Positions 19,290-32,600 of a stretch of 64,000 nucleotides of DNA are shown piece by piece. The translations under genes were made by a program, and so were the position numbers. The notes beneath the pieces are model-generated. The model made no database searches. It was not told the origin of the DNA and worked only from the letters and a program-made list of their open reading frames with translations. The stretch is from NCBI GenBank assembly GCA_902622625.1, contig CACNQS010000004.1, positions 1-64,000 of the forward strand, written 5' to 3'. This DNA comes from an uncultured Prochlorococcus sp. Lineage in GTDB: Bacteria > Cyanobacteriota > Cyanobacteriia > PCC-6307 > Cyanobiaceae. Every line of letters starts with the position of its first letter. Positions within the stretch are counted from its first letter, which is position 1.

Positions 19290-21875
19290 TTAATCAACAT
19301 TTATCTCTCCATTAATCAGATAAATATTGATCTCGTCTTTATTAAGGTAATGATTATTCAAAATATTATTTGAAATTTTTGTCTCAATTTGTTTTTGAAT
19401 AATTCTTTTTAAAGGCCTTGCACCATAGGCATGATCGAAACTATTTTCGACAAGTTGGTTAATTGCTTCATCCGTAATTTTGAATTTTAAGTTTTTTTTG
19501 TTAAGTCTTTTTTCTAAATGATGAAGCTGGATTTTTGCAATTTCTTTTATGTCATTTAATTCTAAATTATTAAAAATAACTATTTCATCAAGTCGATTTA
19601 AAAACTCAGGCTTGAAAAATTTTTTAATTTCATTATCTACAACTTTTTTAATTTCATTTGTATCTTCTTTTCTAACTGATAAATCATTTATTGATTGACT
19701 TCCTAAATTACTTGTGAGAACAATGATGGAATTTTTGAAATTGATTGTGCGACCTTGACCATCAGTAATGATTCCATCATCCAGAACCTGTAAGAGAATA
19801 TCTAAAATATCTTTGTGAGCTTTCTCTATTTCATCTAGGAGTATTAATGAATAAGGATTTTTGCGTACAGCTTCAGTTAGTTGACCTCCTGATTCGAAAC
19901 CTAAATATCCAGGAGGCGCCCCTATAATTTTGCTAACTGAATGCTTTTCCATATATTCAGACATATCCAGCCTTGTAATTGAAGAATTTGAATCGAATAT
20001 TATTTTGGCTGTTACTTTACTTAGCTCTGTTTTCCCAACACCAGTTGGCCCTAAAAAGAGAAAACTGGCTAATGGCTTGCTTGGATCATTTAAACCAGTC
20101 CTTGATCTCTTAATGGAATCTGCAACTGCCCTAATTGCACTATCTTGACCAATAATTTTTTCTTTAAGGATTGACTCGAGGCTCAAGAGTTTATCTTTTT
20201 CTGACTGGTTTAAGTTCTGTACTGGAATAGAGGTCCACTTTGAGACAACTTCTGCAATATCATCAAAAGTTACCTCTTGTCTTAAAAGACTTGTGTCTCC
20301 ATTTTTTTGAGAATTTACTAAGGACTCACTTTTTTCTTTCAATTTTTTTTGCAAAGAATTTAAAGTTCCAAATTCTAATTCTGCAGCTTTGTTAAGGTCA
20401 AAACTCCTTTTGGCTTGATCTATTTGCAATTGAACAGATTCAATTTCTCCTTTTATGGTGCTAATCTCATCAATTTCATCTTTTTCTTTTTTCCATTGAG
20501 TGCCTAATTCTGCCTGTTTATCTTTAAGGGATATAAGTTCATTATTGATTTTTTTTAATCTTTCTATAGAAAAATCATCCGTTTCTCTTATTAAAGATAA
20601 TTTTTCCATCTCAAACTGTAGAACTTTTCGATCAATTTCATCAATTTCTTCAGGTTTGGAAGTTATGACCATATTTAATCTTGAGGCTGCTTCATCGATT
20701 AGATCTATTGCTTTGTCAGGAAGAAATCTATCGTTAATATATCTTTCGCTAAGAGTTGCAGCTGCAACTAAAGCATTATCAGAAATTCTCACACTATGAT
20801 GAACTTCGTATCTTTCTCTCAATCCTCTTAAAATTGATACAGTATCATCTATTGAAGGAGCATCAACTTTTATCTTTTGAAATCTTCGTTCCAAAGCAGG
20901 ATCTTTTTCTATATTTTGTTTATGTTCATTAATAGTTGTAGCACCAATACATCTAAGTTCTCCTCTCGCAAGCATTGGTTTTAATAGGTTGCTTGCATCT
21001 AAAGAACCTCCATTAGCGCCTGCACCAACTACCGTATGAATTTCATCAATAAAAAGAATAATCTTACCGTCTGATTCTTTCACTTTTTTTAGAATATTTT
21101 TTATTCTTTCTTCAAATTCTCCACGATATTTTGCTCCAGCTAAAAGTGAACCCATATCTAATGAAATTAGTTTCCTATCTTGTAGCGCAGAAGGTACGTC
21201 TCCATTAATAATTCTTTGAGCTAACCCTTCTACAATGGCTGTTTTTCCAACACCAGGTTCTCCAATAAGAACTGGATTGTTTTTTGTTCTTCTACTCAAT
21301 ATTTGAATTGTTCTTCTAATCTCTTCATCCCTACCAATAACAGGGTCTAAAATCCCATCTCGTGCAGATTGAGTTAGATCAATACCATATTTTTCCAAAG
21401 ACTCATTAGAACTATTAAATTCATTTTTTACTGCCGGATCTGACTTCATTTTCTTTATAATTTCAAAAAATTCTGGAATACCTTTTTGATTTAAAATTTG
21501 AAATCTATATTTATCATCATAAGTGAAACCGTAAACTAAGTGTTCTGTTGATATCACTACATCATTTAAAGTATTTTTAATATCATTCGCCTTCAAAAAT
21601 ATTTTGTGAAGAGTATCACCAATATATAAATTATCTTGTTTATTTTTCATTTTTGCCTTCGCATTTAATGAAGAAATTATTTCCCTCTCAAGATCTTTTA
21701 GAATTACATTGTTTTTTTTTAAAATCTTTTTTGTAGTATTGTCATCTTTTATAAGAGCTAATAAAAAATTATCAGAGTCTACATTTTGTTGAAAATTTTT
21801 ATAAGCAATTTCTTTGGCAAAAATAAAACAGTTCCAAGCAGAATCTGAGAATTCGCTTGGAACTATTTTCATCAA
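19290..21875 (-). CDS. clpB: ClpB-type AAA+ disaggregase
   Basis: 861 aa with two AAA modules ([37 protein letters not shown]), Clp N-domain and coiled-coil middle region. Confidence 0.92.
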   Translation of the reverse strand: MMKIVPSEFSDSAWNCFIFAKEIAYKNFQQNVDSDNFLLALIKDDNTTKKILKKNNVILKDLEREIISSLNAKAKMKNKQDNLYIGDTLHKIFLKANDIKNTLNDVVISTEHLVYGFTYDDKYRFQILNQKGIPEFFEIIKKMKSDPAVKNEFNSSNESLEKYGIDLTQSARDGILDPVIGRDEEIRRTIQILSRRTKNNPVLIGEPGVGKTAIVEGLAQRIINGDVPSALQDRKLISLDMGSLLAGAKYRGEFEERIKNILKKVKESDGKIILFIDEIHTVVGAGANGGSLDASNLLKPMLARGELRCIGATTINEHKQNIEKDPALERRFQKIKVDAPSIDDTVSILRGLRERYEVHHSVRISDNALVAAATLSERYINDRFLPDKAIDLIDEAASRLNMVITSKPEEIDEIDRKVLQFEMEKLSLIRETDDFSIERLKKINNELISLKDKQAELGTQWKKEKDEIDEISTIKGEIESVQLQIDQAKRSFDLNKAAELEFGTLNSLQKKLKEKSESLVNSQKNGDTSLLRQEVTFDDIAEVVSKWTSIPVQNLNQSEKDKLLSLESILKEKIIGQDSAIRAVADSIKRSRTGLNDPSKPLASFLFLGPTGVGKTELSKVTAKIIFDSNSSITRLDMSEYMEKHSVSKIIGAPPGYLGFESGGQLTEAVRKNPYSLILLDEIEKAHKDILDILLQVLDDGIITDGQGRTINFKNSIIVLTSNLGSQSINDLSVRKEDTNEIKKVVDNEIKKFFKPEFLNRLDEIVIFNNLELNDIKEIAKIQLHHLEKRLNKKNLKFKITDEAINQLVENSFDHAYGARPLKRIIQKQIETKISNNILNNHYLNKDEINIYLINGEINVD

Positions 21876-21939
21876 TCAAAAGTTGGGTATAGCTGTAATA
21901 AAAATTAAGTCAAAAAGGGTGTTTAACTATTTAGAAGAT

Positions 21940-22290
21940 TTATTCAACAATAACTTTACCTACCATTCCAGCGCCTCTGTGTGGCTCGCAATAGTAATCA
22001 TAAGTTCCAGCGGTATCAAATGTTTCTTCCCAAGACTCTCCTGGAGCAAAAGCTAGGTCCGCATGACTTAATTCCTCATGCCCATCAAAAACAGCATTGT
22101 GAGGGGCAAGTTTATTATTGACGAATTTAACTGTATCACCAGCACTAATGGTTACTGTACTTGGTTCAAATGCAAGCATTCCAGCATCTGTTCCAAGTTT
22201 TACTTCAACAGTCTTAGCTGAAACTGATGAAATACCTAAACCTAGAGTTAAAACTATTGCAAATAACCCTGCAAAGATTGAACGTAACAT
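21940..22290 (-). CDS. petE: Plastocyanin
   Basis: 116 aa with signal peptide; copper-site pattern APHNAVFDG ... [20 protein letters not shown]. Confidence 0.96.
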   Translation of the reverse strand: MLRSIFAGLFAIVLTLGLGISSVSAKTVEVKLGTDAGMLAFEPSTVTISAGDTVKFVNNKLAPHNAVFDGHEELSHADLAFAPGESWEETFDTAGTYDYYCEPHRGAGMVGKVIVE

Positions 22291-22349
22291 AATAAAAATT
22301 TGCTTATCTATATATATTACAAGGCTTTGGTAACCTAACTGCGAGAATT

Positions 22350-23333
22350 TTAATTGTTATTACAGCTTGGTAACTTTGATAACCTTAAAATATCATTCAG
22401 TGACTTGGCATGACTTTTAAGTTTAAAAGTCTCAGGATTAGTGATGGGGACATGATTAAAGTCATATTTTTTGATACTGAAGCTATCCCATGGAGTAGTT
22501 TGGATGGGGAGAATTCTTAATAATAATTTTAGAACTTTTTTTGTAAGCGGTATAGCAAAAAATCTCCTCATATTATGTTTCTTTAAAAGTGTAATTATGG
22601 CATCATCAATTGAAATGAATTTTTGGCCTAGCACAAATTTTCTAAAGCCTTTGTATTGCTCTTTTTTATGGTTTTTAATTAGAAATCCGCAAATCTGGGC
22701 GATATCATTTGCGTGTATAAAGTGAAATTTAGAATCGAGTTTTAAAAATCTTGCTAACCAAAGCCATTTCCCAATTTCTTCCAATCCACTAGTTAAATAA
22801 CTCACAGGATATTTACTTTTTTTTCCAAGATTTCCTCCAAAAACCAAGGTAGGGAAAACAGCGAATGTTTTTTCTGCAAATGAGCTTTCTCTAAGCCTCT
22901 GGAAACATTCATATTTTGTTTGAATGTACTCTGTTCCATAAATCAATGATTCCCTCATTAATTCTGTTTGGGTATCAAGAATACTAGCTGTTGAAAAATA
23001 AATTATCTTCTCTAACTTTTCAATATCAAGCATTTCTAGTAATTCTTCAAAAGCTTTAATATTTACTTCATAGGCTCTTTTGGGATCTCCCCAAGCTGTA
23101 GCAGTATGTATTAGGTAATTAATTTGACTAATTTCCTTTTTATACCTATTTGATTCCCTGATATCGCACACTATTAACTTGACTTTTTTATTTTCTTGAA
23201 CAGAAATTGGTAACTTACTTTTGTCTCTTACCATGAGATAAAGCATGAATTTTGTGTTTTTCAAAAACCAATCAACTAAATATTGGCCAACACATCCATT
23301 AGCGCCTGTTATTAATAAGTTTTTATATCCCAA
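22350..23333 (-). CDS. NAD(P)-dependent epimerase/dehydratase family protein
   Basis: 327 aa, N-terminal Rossmann [24 protein letters not shown]-type layout. Confidence 0.83.
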   Translation of the reverse strand: MGYKNLLITGANGCVGQYLVDWFLKNTKFMLYLMVRDKSKLPISVQENKKVKLIVCDIRESNRYKKEISQINYLIHTATAWGDPKRAYEVNIKAFEELLEMLDIEKLEKIIYFSTASILDTQTELMRESLIYGTEYIQTKYECFQRLRESSFAEKTFAVFPTLVFGGNLGKKSKYPVSYLTSGLEEIGKWLWLARFLKLDSKFHFIHANDIAQICGFLIKNHKKEQYKGFRKFVLGQKFISIDDAIITLLKKHNMRRFFAIPLTKKVLKLLLRILPIQTTPWDSFSIKKYDFNHVPITNPETFKLKSHAKSLNDILRLSKLPSCNNN

Positions 23334-23341
23334 GACTTTGA

Positions 23342-24382
23342 CTAGTAAGTGAGTTTTTTCCCATGTTCAAAAAATGTTTGAGCATTTTCTTCTGGAGTCC
23401 CAGGTAAAATCCCATGACCCAAGTTAAGAATATATTTCCTGTCATTAATTTTATTGAAAGTATTATCTATCCTTTCTTTTATTGATTCTTCGTTTCCGAA
23501 TAAAATGCCAGGGTCAACATTACCTTGAATTCCAATCCCCCTAGGGATTCTTTTACAAGCCTCTTCAATATCTACTGTCCAGTCTAATGAGATTATATCT
23601 ACTCCAGTTTTTGCCATTCTTTCTATGACTCCAGCACTTCCTGAAATGTAAAGAATTACTGGTGTTTCAGGGTATTCCGCTTTAACAATGTCCACAACCT
23701 TTTTTTGATATGGCCCAGCAAAGATATCGTAATCTTGTGGACTTAGTTGACCAGCCCATGAATCAAAAATTTGTACTACTTGCGCTCCAGATTTTATTTG
23801 ATATTTAAGATATTCACCAATGCATATTGCAAAATGATCAAGAAGTTTATGAAGTAAATCTGGTTCTTTAAAAGCCATTGATTTTATTAAAGAATAATTT
23901 TTACTGCTTTTACCTTCAACTACATATGCGGCTAGAGTCCAAGGCGCGCCAACAAAACCTAAAACTGTTGCCTCATTATTCACATCATTTTTTAATGAAG
24001 AAAGAACTTGCCCAACAAAACTTAAACTCTCACTTGGATTTAATTCTTTTAAATTTTCAACCTGGTTAAGAGTTCTTATTGGGTCCTCAATAATTGGACC
24101 TTTACTTTCTATTATTTCAAAATTTATGCCCATCCCAGGAAGAGGTGTGAGAATATCTGAAAAAAGGATCACACCATCCGGTTTGAAAGCATGAAAAGGC
24201 TGCATTGAAATCTCATATGATAGTTCTGGATTTTCAGACCTCTCTCTAAAGCTTGGGTAACGCTCCCTTAAATCTCTATAGATTTTCATATATCTTCCTG
24301 CTTGCCTCATCATCCATACTGGAGGCCTAGTTACTTTTTTACCTAATGCGGCAGAAAGTAGTAGTGGTAAATCTTGACCCAT
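23342..24382 (-). CDS. hemE: Uroporphyrinogen decarboxylase
   Basis: [84 protein letters not shown]. Confidence 0.97.
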   Translation of the reverse strand: MGQDLPLLLSAALGKKVTRPPVWMMRQAGRYMKIYRDLRERYPSFRERSENPELSYEISMQPFHAFKPDGVILFSDILTPLPGMGINFEIIESKGPIIEDPIRTLNQVENLKELNPSESLSFVGQVLSSLKNDVNNEATVLGFVGAPWTLAAYVVEGKSSKNYSLIKSMAFKEPDLLHKLLDHFAICIGEYLKYQIKSGAQVVQIFDSWAGQLSPQDYDIFAGPYQKKVVDIVKAEYPETPVILYISGSAGVIERMAKTGVDIISLDWTVDIEEACKRIPRGIGIQGNVDPGILFGNEESIKERIDNTFNKINDRKYILNLGHGILPGTPEENAQTFFEHGKKLTY

Positions 24383-24500
24383 TTTTCAATTCGATATTTT
24401 TTAAAAAAAATTAAAATCCAACTTAAAAATCTTACAATGCAAAGCAGAGCAAAAGCGTTATATGAACATTTATATAAAGCACTAAGTTAAATGAGCCCTC

Positions 24501-26765
24501 TTATTTTTTTGATTGATGCTTGAAGATACTCACGCTTAAAGGGGGCAAAGCAATTTCTAAAGCATTTTGATAATCATGAATATTGTAATTGATAGTTTCT
24601 TTACCCCCCAAATTTCCTTTGTTACTGCCCCCGTATCTAGAGCCATCTGAATTAAATATTTCTTTATAGAATCCTTCTACAGGAACACCTACTTTGTATG
24701 AACCATGAGTATTAGGTGTAAAGTTAGCAACAACAACAAGCCACTCATTGGTATCGTTTTCTCTTCTCATGAAACTTATAACTGAATTAGATTTGTCATT
24801 ACAATCAATCCATTGGAATCCATATGGATCAAAGTCATTTTTCCATAATGCAGGTTCATTTTTATAAAGTACGTTTAGGTCATCAATCAAGTTTCTGATG
24901 CCTTTATGAGGCTCAAACTCTAGTAACTCCCATTGCAGATCATCCCAAACATTCCATTCTTGTCTTTGTCCAAATTCCATTCCCATAAATATCGTTTTTT
25001 TACCAGGGTGGGTCCACATATAAGTTAGTAGAGCTCTTGTATTTGCATATTTCTTCCAGTCATCGCCAGGCATTTTATGCAAAAGATGACTTTTCCCATG
25101 GACAACCTCATCATGGCTAAGAGCAAGCATAAAGTTCTCTGTGTAGTTATATGTTATTGAGAAAGTTACACTGTTTTGATGGAATTGCCTAAACCAAGGA
25201 TCTATTTCAAAATAATCGAGCATATCGTGCATCCATCCCATATTCCATTTCAAGTTAAACCCTAACCCTCCCATGTCAGTGGGTTTGGTTACCATTGGCC
25301 AAGTTGTTGATTCTTCAGCGATAGAGAGTGCACCTGGGAAATGTTCGAAGAGTACATGATTAGCTTGTTGAAGAAATTTAACGGCTTCTATATTTTCATT
25401 TCCACCATTTTCATTTGGTATCCATTCTCCATCTGGACGGAGATAATCTCTGTAAAGCATTGAAGCTACAGCATCTACTCTTATGCCATCAATATGAAAC
25501 TCTTCAAACCAATAAACGAGGTTGGCTACTAAGAAATTTCTTACTTCGTTTCTACTGTAATTAAATATTAGGGTTCCCCATTCTTTGTGTTCACCTATGC
25601 GCGTATCTCCATGTTCATAAAGATGACAACCATCAAAAAATGCTAAACCATGCTTATCTTTTGGAAAATGACCAGGCACCCAATCAAGAATTACGCCTAT
25701 GCCCTCTTCATGACATTTATTAACAAACTCTCTAAATTCATTTGGGGTGCCAAATCTACTTGTTGGTGCATACCAGCCTGTAACTTGGTATCCCCATGAA
25801 CCATCAAAAGGATGTTCAGATATTGGCATTAGTTCAATATGAGTAAATCCTCTTTCTTTTACATAAGGGATGAGTTTCTCGGTTAATTCTGGATAAGTTA
25901 ATAATCTTGTTCCAGGTTTTAAATCGGCTGCAGGCACTGGGTCTCTTTCTTCACCATTACCCTCCAGATATCTATTATCTGTTGATTCATGAAGCCAACT
26001 TCCTAAATGCATTTCATAAACTGAAATTGGCTTGTTAATTTGACTTGAGGAATCTCTATTGGAAATCCAAGAACTATCATTCCAATTAAAGTTTTTCAAT
26101 TTTGAAACTATTGAACCATTTTGAGGTCTGATTTCATGAAGGAAACCATATGGATCAGCTTTCTCATAAATATGACCTTGTTGTGTTCTTATTTCGTATT
26201 TATATGTGTCGCCCTCTTGCATTGTCGGCATGAATAGTTCCCAAATTCCACCTAATCTTTTTTGCATTGGATGATGTCTTCCATCCCAAGAATTTATATC
26301 TCCAATTATCGAGATTGATTTTGCATTTGGAGCCCAAATGCAAAACATGACCCCTTTCTGATTATTTTCTTCGATGAGATGTGCCCCCATTTTTTTCCAA
26401 ATATGATGATGATTACCTTCTGCAAAAAGATGTCTATCAACTTCTCCCATCCACTCTTCTCTGTATGACCAAGGGTCATTTTGTGTATGTGTGATCCCTC
26501 CTCGTGAAATATTTATTTCGTAATTATAATTTGGATTCTCAGGCAGGATAGCTTCAAAAAGCCATTTGTGGTTTATGCTTTCCGCCTTGTAGGTATTGTT
26601 TTTAAAATTTATTTTAACTTCGTCGGCTTCAGGCATCCATACCCTAATTACCCATTGTTCTTTATAAAAATGAGGACCTAATATTTTTAATGGATTATCA
26701 TTGCAACAATTTTCTAGGTTGATAGCTTCTGATTTAATCCAGTCTGCTTGAATTGTCTCGATCAT
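24501..26765 (-). CDS. glgB: 1,4-alpha-glucan branching enzyme
   Basis: 754 aa; [56 protein letters not shown]. Confidence 0.97.
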   Translation of the reverse strand: MIETIQADWIKSEAINLENCCNDNPLKILGPHFYKEQWVIRVWMPEADEVKINFKNNTYKAESINHKWLFEAILPENPNYNYEINISRGGITHTQNDPWSYREEWMGEVDRHLFAEGNHHHIWKKMGAHLIEENNQKGVMFCIWAPNAKSISIIGDINSWDGRHHPMQKRLGGIWELFMPTMQEGDTYKYEIRTQQGHIYEKADPYGFLHEIRPQNGSIVSKLKNFNWNDSSWISNRDSSSQINKPISVYEMHLGSWLHESTDNRYLEGNGEERDPVPAADLKPGTRLLTYPELTEKLIPYVKERGFTHIELMPISEHPFDGSWGYQVTGWYAPTSRFGTPNEFREFVNKCHEEGIGVILDWVPGHFPKDKHGLAFFDGCHLYEHGDTRIGEHKEWGTLIFNYSRNEVRNFLVANLVYWFEEFHIDGIRVDAVASMLYRDYLRPDGEWIPNENGGNENIEAVKFLQQANHVLFEHFPGALSIAEESTTWPMVTKPTDMGGLGFNLKWNMGWMHDMLDYFEIDPWFRQFHQNSVTFSITYNYTENFMLALSHDEVVHGKSHLLHKMPGDDWKKYANTRALLTYMWTHPGKKTIFMGMEFGQRQEWNVWDDLQWELLEFEPHKGIRNLIDDLNVLYKNEPALWKNDFDPYGFQWIDCNDKSNSVISFMRRENDTNEWLVVVANFTPNTHGSYKVGVPVEGFYKEIFNSDGSRYGGSNKGNLGGKETINYNIHDYQNALEIALPPLSVSIFKHQSKK

Positions 26766-26817
26766 GACTGGTAGATATTAAGGATTAATAATATCAAATG
26801 ATTAACCAAAAAAATAA

Positions 26818-28398
26818 TTATTTATAAAAAAAAGGAGTCATTTTCATAAATGTTTTATTCAGGCAAAAACTTAGAGTAATAACTCTATGATTTGCTGAAG
26901 GCGCTCCAACATTCCCATCCCCAAATCCAGGATTAACTCCAATAGCCGGATAAGCCGCTGCAGATATAGATAAGCGGAGCTTGCTATCTTTAATCAAACA
27001 AATATTAGTTGGCTGCATTGTTATTTGATAAATGCATTCTTCACTTATTTTGGTGTTTTTAACCCTTAAGAACCCAGTTGAAAATTGATTCACCTTTTCA
27101 TTACCTTCTTCAACTAGAGATAAAGCAAGGCAGATATCGAAATTGGACTGATCACTTTTAACTTGGATTGCTAATGAGGGAACTCCTCTTAAATATTGAT
27201 CTTTTTCAAAAGAATTGGTTTGAAAAACACCTACATCCAGACGTTTATCAATAATACTTCTGTTAAACTTTCCTGGATTTGGACCTAAATGTCCACCGTC
27301 AGATGGAGTAGGTCTCCATGGGTCATTAACAATTGTGAACCATCCTGATCCTATTGAATTTATGGTCAGACTTCCATCTTCAACCTCTTCATTTGCTTTG
27401 CCATCGCTTTTGAGTCCAAAAATAAATTCAGGATGAAATTTATTATCCAATTCTTCCCATTTATTTAATGTAATATTCCATATTTTTTTCTCGTCTTTAG
27501 AATCCTTAGAATTAAATTTTTCATCTGATTTTAAATGTTTATCAAAAAATCTTAATAAAGATTCTTGTGATCCCTCCCACCAATTTAGATGTGACGCATT
27601 CCCAATTAAAATCTCTGGGCTCCCACCAGCTTCTTTAGATTTTTTATAAAGATCAAAGGCACCTTTTAAATGTGGATCCCAAAGACCTCCAATAATTAAC
27701 ATAGGTTGTTTAATCCACGTTGAAATTGGTTTGAATTCTTCAAATGGGTGTCCATCATTCAAATTTTTAAGCCATTCCAAAACAAAGCTATTTGGATCAT
27801 ATTTTTTTAAAGTATCAATTCCTTCCCTTAAATAACTTTTATTTTCTAAGGCTAATCTTATCTTTTCCCACTCAAGCAATTTATTTTCTCTTTTCATTTT
27901 TAGTGCTGCGATTTGAAGTCCCCAAGCAATATTGTTATGCCACCAATATGCCCCTCCATCTGAGCACCAATGATCCTTAATATTTAACCCAGTCATTGCT
28001 GGAGATAAACAATCGGGCGGCTTTGAATTTAATTCACCAGTTAGTTGAGTAAATCCTTGATATGAAAAACCATATAAGCCAAGTTTTCCATTACATTCTT
28101 TTAGAGACCTTACCCATTCATGTGTCTCTGAAGTATCGCTAGCTTCTTGTTTGAAACCATTAAAAACTCCCTCAGAGTCACCCATCCCCCTAACATCCTG
28201 AATGATTACCATATACCCTTTGGAAGCCCACCATTGAGGATGAGAATAAGTAATGGTTGAAGCTATTTCCCTTCCATAAGGTTGTCTCATTAATAATGCA
28301 GGCCATGGCCCATTACTATTAGGTAACCAAATCCTTGATATAAGTCTTACTCCATCTCTAAGTAATAGAGAATTGTCAAACCATCTTGAACCAGACAT
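26818..28398 (-). CDS. CocE/NonD family hydrolase (X-Pro dipeptidyl-peptidase S15-like)
   Basis: 526 aa; VIIQDVRGMGDSEG, nucleophile motif LGLYGFSYQGFTQL, PMLIIGGLWDPHLKGAFDLY. Confidence 0.88.
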   Translation of the reverse strand: MSGSRWFDNSLLLRDGVRLISRIWLPNSNGPWPALLMRQPYGREIASTITYSHPQWWASKGYMVIIQDVRGMGDSEGVFNGFKQEASDTSETHEWVRSLKECNGKLGLYGFSYQGFTQLTGELNSKPPDCLSPAMTGLNIKDHWCSDGGAYWWHNNIAWGLQIAALKMKRENKLLEWEKIRLALENKSYLREGIDTLKKYDPNSFVLEWLKNLNDGHPFEEFKPISTWIKQPMLIIGGLWDPHLKGAFDLYKKSKEAGGSPEILIGNASHLNWWEGSQESLLRFFDKHLKSDEKFNSKDSKDEKKIWNITLNKWEELDNKFHPEFIFGLKSDGKANEEVEDGSLTINSIGSGWFTIVNDPWRPTPSDGGHLGPNPGKFNRSIIDKRLDVGVFQTNSFEKDQYLRGVPSLAIQVKSDQSNFDICLALSLVEEGNEKVNQFSTGFLRVKNTKISEECIYQITMQPTNICLIKDSKLRLSISAAAYPAIGVNPGFGDGNVGAPSANHRVITLSFCLNKTFMKMTPFFYK

Positions 28399-28405
28399 TT
28401 ATGCT

Positions 28406-28678
28406 TTAGATGATATCTGGACAGTGCAGCCCTATGACATAAATAGAAAAGATCTCTGCGTTAACGGGAGTTAACTTTTTTTTATTGGATACATACTCTA
28501 TAGCTTTATCTGAACTAGCTGAAATTCCTTTTGAATTAAAATCTCTAAACTTGTTACATAAATTCCTAGCTTCCTCTGGATTCTTTTTTACACTTTCCAA
28601 TAAGTTAGATTGACTAAAAACAGGGTATAAAGAATTGGAAAACAAAAATAACAAAAATAACAAAGGTTTCATTATCAC
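28406..28678 (-). CDS. Small putatively secreted protein, unknown function
   Basis: 90 aa with hydrophobic N-terminus (PLLFLLFLFSNSLYPVFSQS) and two cysteines; follows small genes of the same strand. Confidence 0.6.
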   Translation of the reverse strand: MIMKPLLFLLFLFSNSLYPVFSQSNLLESVKKNPEEARNLCNKFRDFNSKGISASSDKAIEYVSNKKKLTPVNAEIFSIYVIGLHCPDII

Positions 28679-28736
28679 TAACTTTTTTTAAATTCTACAT
28701 TAAAAAATTTTTTTAACCAAGATTTCAAATGGATTT

Positions 28737-29132
28737 TTATATTTGACTAGCTTTTTTAATCCATTCTTTTAGGAGAGCAAAAGTTGTATCTGTTTTTGTT
28801 TTTACTCTAAGAGCTCTCTCTAACCTACCAATTTTGCGTTCTAATTCGTAAGGAGTAGATAGTGATAATGATTTTATAGAAGATATACCACAATGTAAAA
28901 GTAAATATGCTTGTGGTGGAGAAATTCCAATTTCTTTTTTGAAAATAGCTATAGCTCTAATTTTCTTAAGATTATGCAATGTACATAGTGAAGATTTTTT
29001 TTGAATCTCATTTATATCTAGGTCTGAAAGATTACTTAATTTTTCAAAGTCAGTAAGATTGTTTTGAATAAAAAAAGATTTCTCATGCCTAAAGTTAGTT
29101 GGCAAAAAATCTAAAAAGGTTTTTCTTTCCAT
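28737..29132 (-). CDS. DUF4332-like helix-hairpin-helix protein
   Basis: 131 aa alpha-helical protein (ISPPQAYLLLHCGISSIKSLSLSTPYELERKIGRLERALRV). Confidence 0.6.
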   Translation of the reverse strand: MERKTFLDFLPTNFRHEKSFFIQNNLTDFEKLSNLSDLDINEIQKKSSLCTLHNLKKIRAIAIFKKEIGISPPQAYLLLHCGISSIKSLSLSTPYELERKIGRLERALRVKTKTDTTFALLKEWIKKASQI

Positions 29133-29143
29133 TGTTTAAGAGA

Positions 29144-29587
29144 TTAATTCATCTTGACATTTTTCTGAACTTCTCCTATTACAACAGGTTTACTTACGCC
29201 ATCTGAAATTTTTTCAAGTTTTCTTATCTTTATTTTTACATCCGCACCAGATCTGCTACCTTTCCTTAAGTTTTCCGATAATTGTTCTAAAGTCGGTTCA
29301 ATAGACTCTTCTGGGAAATCATCATCTGCTTTAGCAATAATTAAATCGAACCCATTGTCATAAACAATTGGGACATATTTTGCATCCTCTATGACTACTT
29401 TTTCGGTATAACTTTGTATGAATGCCCAACTGCTTAAAGAAAGCAATAATGAGAAAATGGTTGCTCCTGTTATTCGAAATTTAAAGCCAAAATTAAATAT
29501 AAAAGCTGCTATAGTGCAAACAAAAAGAAATACTCCAAAGAATCCGAAAATTTTGGGTGTGTTCTCTAATAGTTCAAAAAAAGACAT
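29144..29587 (-). CDS. Ycf51-like (DUF2518) membrane protein
   Basis: 147 aa, two N-terminal TM segments, ESIEPTLEQLSENLRKGSRSGADVKIKIRKLEKISDGVSKPVVIGEVQ. Confidence 0.68.
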   Translation of the reverse strand: MSFFELLENTPKIFGFFGVFLFVCTIAAFIFNFGFKFRITGATIFSLLLSLSSWAFIQSYTEKVVIEDAKYVPIVYDNGFDLIIAKADDDFPEESIEPTLEQLSENLRKGSRSGADVKIKIRKLEKISDGVSKPVVIGEVQKNVKMN

Positions 29588-29639
29588 TTAGTGGCTTTGA
29601 CCTGATTAATTTCTTATATTTTGTAAGCCTACTCTATTT

Positions 29640-32600
29640 TTGGGCTCTAACTTGAAAAAAATTAGATCTCTAAATTTAAATACTAAGATTCTTTTGTTAG
29701 GGATGCTTTTCCCCTTAGGTTTTTTAGGCACTTTTTTATTAAATAATTTTTTAAAAGAAACTTATATTTCTAGAAAATTAAAAATAGAAGAAAGTATTGA
29801 GAATCTTTTAGATAAGAATGTTGATTTAGGTGATTATGTCGGAATTAGATTTCTTGGAATTTCCTTGGGTAATTCAAAAATTTATGATAAAAAAAATATA
29901 GATTCTGAAATTAAAGCTAAAAATGTATATGTGGGCATTATGCCTTTTAGATCTTTTTTAAAACAAAAGTGGATTGTAAAAATAAGTCCTAAGGAAGCTG
30001 CCATAAATATAGATAGAGATTTTTTTAAAAGGGAAGAATCTTATAAAAATGTTCGAAGTAAAAAATCGCAATCAAATTATGAATTGAACTTTAACTTAAA
30101 TAAATATTCAATTTTGAATTTTAATAAAGCAGGATTAAAAACAAAAGTAAAAGGTAATGTTATTTACAAGTCAAGAAATAGACAAATTATTGCAAATGTA
30201 AAATCAAATTTTGATGAAAAGGGGTTTTTAAAATTTAAATTTAATACAAAATTAAATCAAGATTTTTTAAAACTGGATTTATTTTCTAACGGTTTAGATC
30301 TTGATAATTCTGAATATATTATTGGGAAAAGAAAAATTAGCTTTAAAAAGGGTACCTTTAAATCTAACTTTAAATTTAATAAATCATCAAAACGTACATT
30401 TTGTGAAGGAAGATTTTCTTTTACTAATTTAAAAATAAAACCAGAAGATTTCGTAGAGAATATAAATTCAGATTCAACTAGATTTTTTTGTAAAGATAAT
30501 AATTTAATTGCTAATTTAGAAAAATTAAATTATGGAACTTTGACTTCGAATTTTAAACTCAATGTACCATTTAATAAAAGTGCCAATAATATTGATCTTA
30601 TAGGAAGCATTGGATACATTAATAGCCTGAATCCAGATATCAAATTATCGGGAAATATGTCCTATTGGTTTGATAGAAGAGGTATTAATTTTGGTGATAT
30701 AGATACTAGTTTCAAAATAAATAGAACTCAATTATCTAATTTAAATATTTTCCGAAAAAATGATATAAGGGGTTTCATTACAGCTAAAGGAGAATTAAAA
30801 GGAAAAATCACTGATCCTGATATTTCTATAAACTTTAATGTTGATTATCCCCACTTCAAAGGTATCCGCATTAGAGAAACATGGGAGGGGGATATTAAAA
30901 ATGAAAATAATGAATTTCTGCTAAATATGAAAAATAGATATTCTCCAATCCCTTCATTTCTTTCAATTAAGTTCGATTCTGATCTTAAACTAGATAATGC
31001 AAATTTTATAAGAGTTTTTAACTCAAATAAAGGGACTGTAAGTATATTCAAAAATGAAGATAGTTATAATTGGCGAGCAGATAATTTTCCTCTTGATGAA
31101 CTTGAATTATCTTTAAATAAAAATCAATTCGATAGAATTGATGGAATAATTAATGGTGAGGGATCAATATCTACAGACCAGTCATACCTTGCCGGCCGAA
31201 TTGCCTGGAGTTTAGGTAAATATAGAAATATTAATCTAGCCAATTCATTATTTGATTTCAGTTTCGAAAATAATTATTTTTATATAAATTCTTCGTTATA
31301 TCCAATTGATGGAGGAGTAATTGAAGTCGAATATGATTCAAATAAAAATTTTATTAATTCAGAATTCACGAATGTAAGCACTAGTTGGACTATCCTTACA
31401 GCGGTTGATATTTTCAACTTTGATAATAAAAAAGTTGTTCCCATAAGTAAATCGAATATTTTGGAAGATTTGGAAATAAATAATGATAATAAATCATTTA
31501 AGGAGAGGATCGATTTTATAAGTAACTTTATTGAAAATAGTAATGTGCTAGATGAAAAATTTAATTTGCAAAAATATTTAAATAAATTTAGAAGTAGATA
31601 CAATGGAAAAATTAATATTCAAGGCGATAGTCCAGAAAATTATAAATTGAATGCAAAATTAAATGGCTATCTTGATGTATCTAAAAATGACTTCAAGAAT
31701 AATAAAGAGGAATTTTCTATTGATTTGGAAGGAGGATTATTAACAGGGAAAGGTTCTTTAATAATTAAAAAATTACCATTAAGTACTGCAAATATCTTTT
31801 TAAATAAACCAAGAGATTTTCTTGGAGGGATAGATATGAATTTATTTTATGATCTTGATACAAAATCTTTCTCTAGTGAAATTTCTTCTAATAATTCATC
31901 AATTAAAAATAAATCAATAATATTTGATAAAGGACTAGTTGAATTTGATAATTCTGTTTTTGATATTGATTTTTCCATTCTAATAAATGATTCTGAAATT
32001 CCAATTAATATTGAAGGCTCAATACCTATAAATAAATCAGATAACTTAGATCTAAGATTGATTGGGAATGGAAAATTTATTGAGTTAATAGATATTTTTG
32101 CTGAGGAGTACTTTACCTTTAAAGAAGGTGATGTGAATCTTAGAATTATTCTAAAAGGTACCTTAGATAAACCTCTATTAAATGGATTTATCGTAATTAA
32201 CGATTCTGAAATTGATTTTTTCAACAATATAATAAAAGATATTAATAGCATAATAATTTTTGATTTTGATTCTTTAGAGATCAATAATCTACAAGCAAAG
32301 TCTGAAGATTCTGGAGAAATTTTTATTAAAGGTTCTTTGCCTTTTTATGGTAAAAATGATTCCGAGAAGGCAAAAATTAATTTGATAACAAAAAGATTTA
32401 CTTTAGAGAAAGATAATTTTAATTTTTTAATAGATTCAGATATCGATTTAAGTGGATCATTTGAAAGTCCTGTTTTGGGAGGTTCTCTATCTTTTAATAA
32501 TGGATTTATTAATTTAAATAGTACCAATCAAAATAATAAAAAAAGAAAAAATCTTATTCGTAAAGAGGATGAAAAAGATTGGCCAGAACTCTATTGGAAT

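Noticed and set aside
24437-24490. 17-codon + strand ORF (MQSRAKALYEHLYKALS) between hemE and glgB
   Set aside because: Too short and no visible strong ribosome-binding site or conservation evidence; may be chance.
31280-32284. Minus-strand ORFs (107 and 145 aa) inside the TamB-like gene
   Set aside because: Low-complexity translations antisense to a single long ORF; expected by chance in AT-rich repetitive coding sequence.
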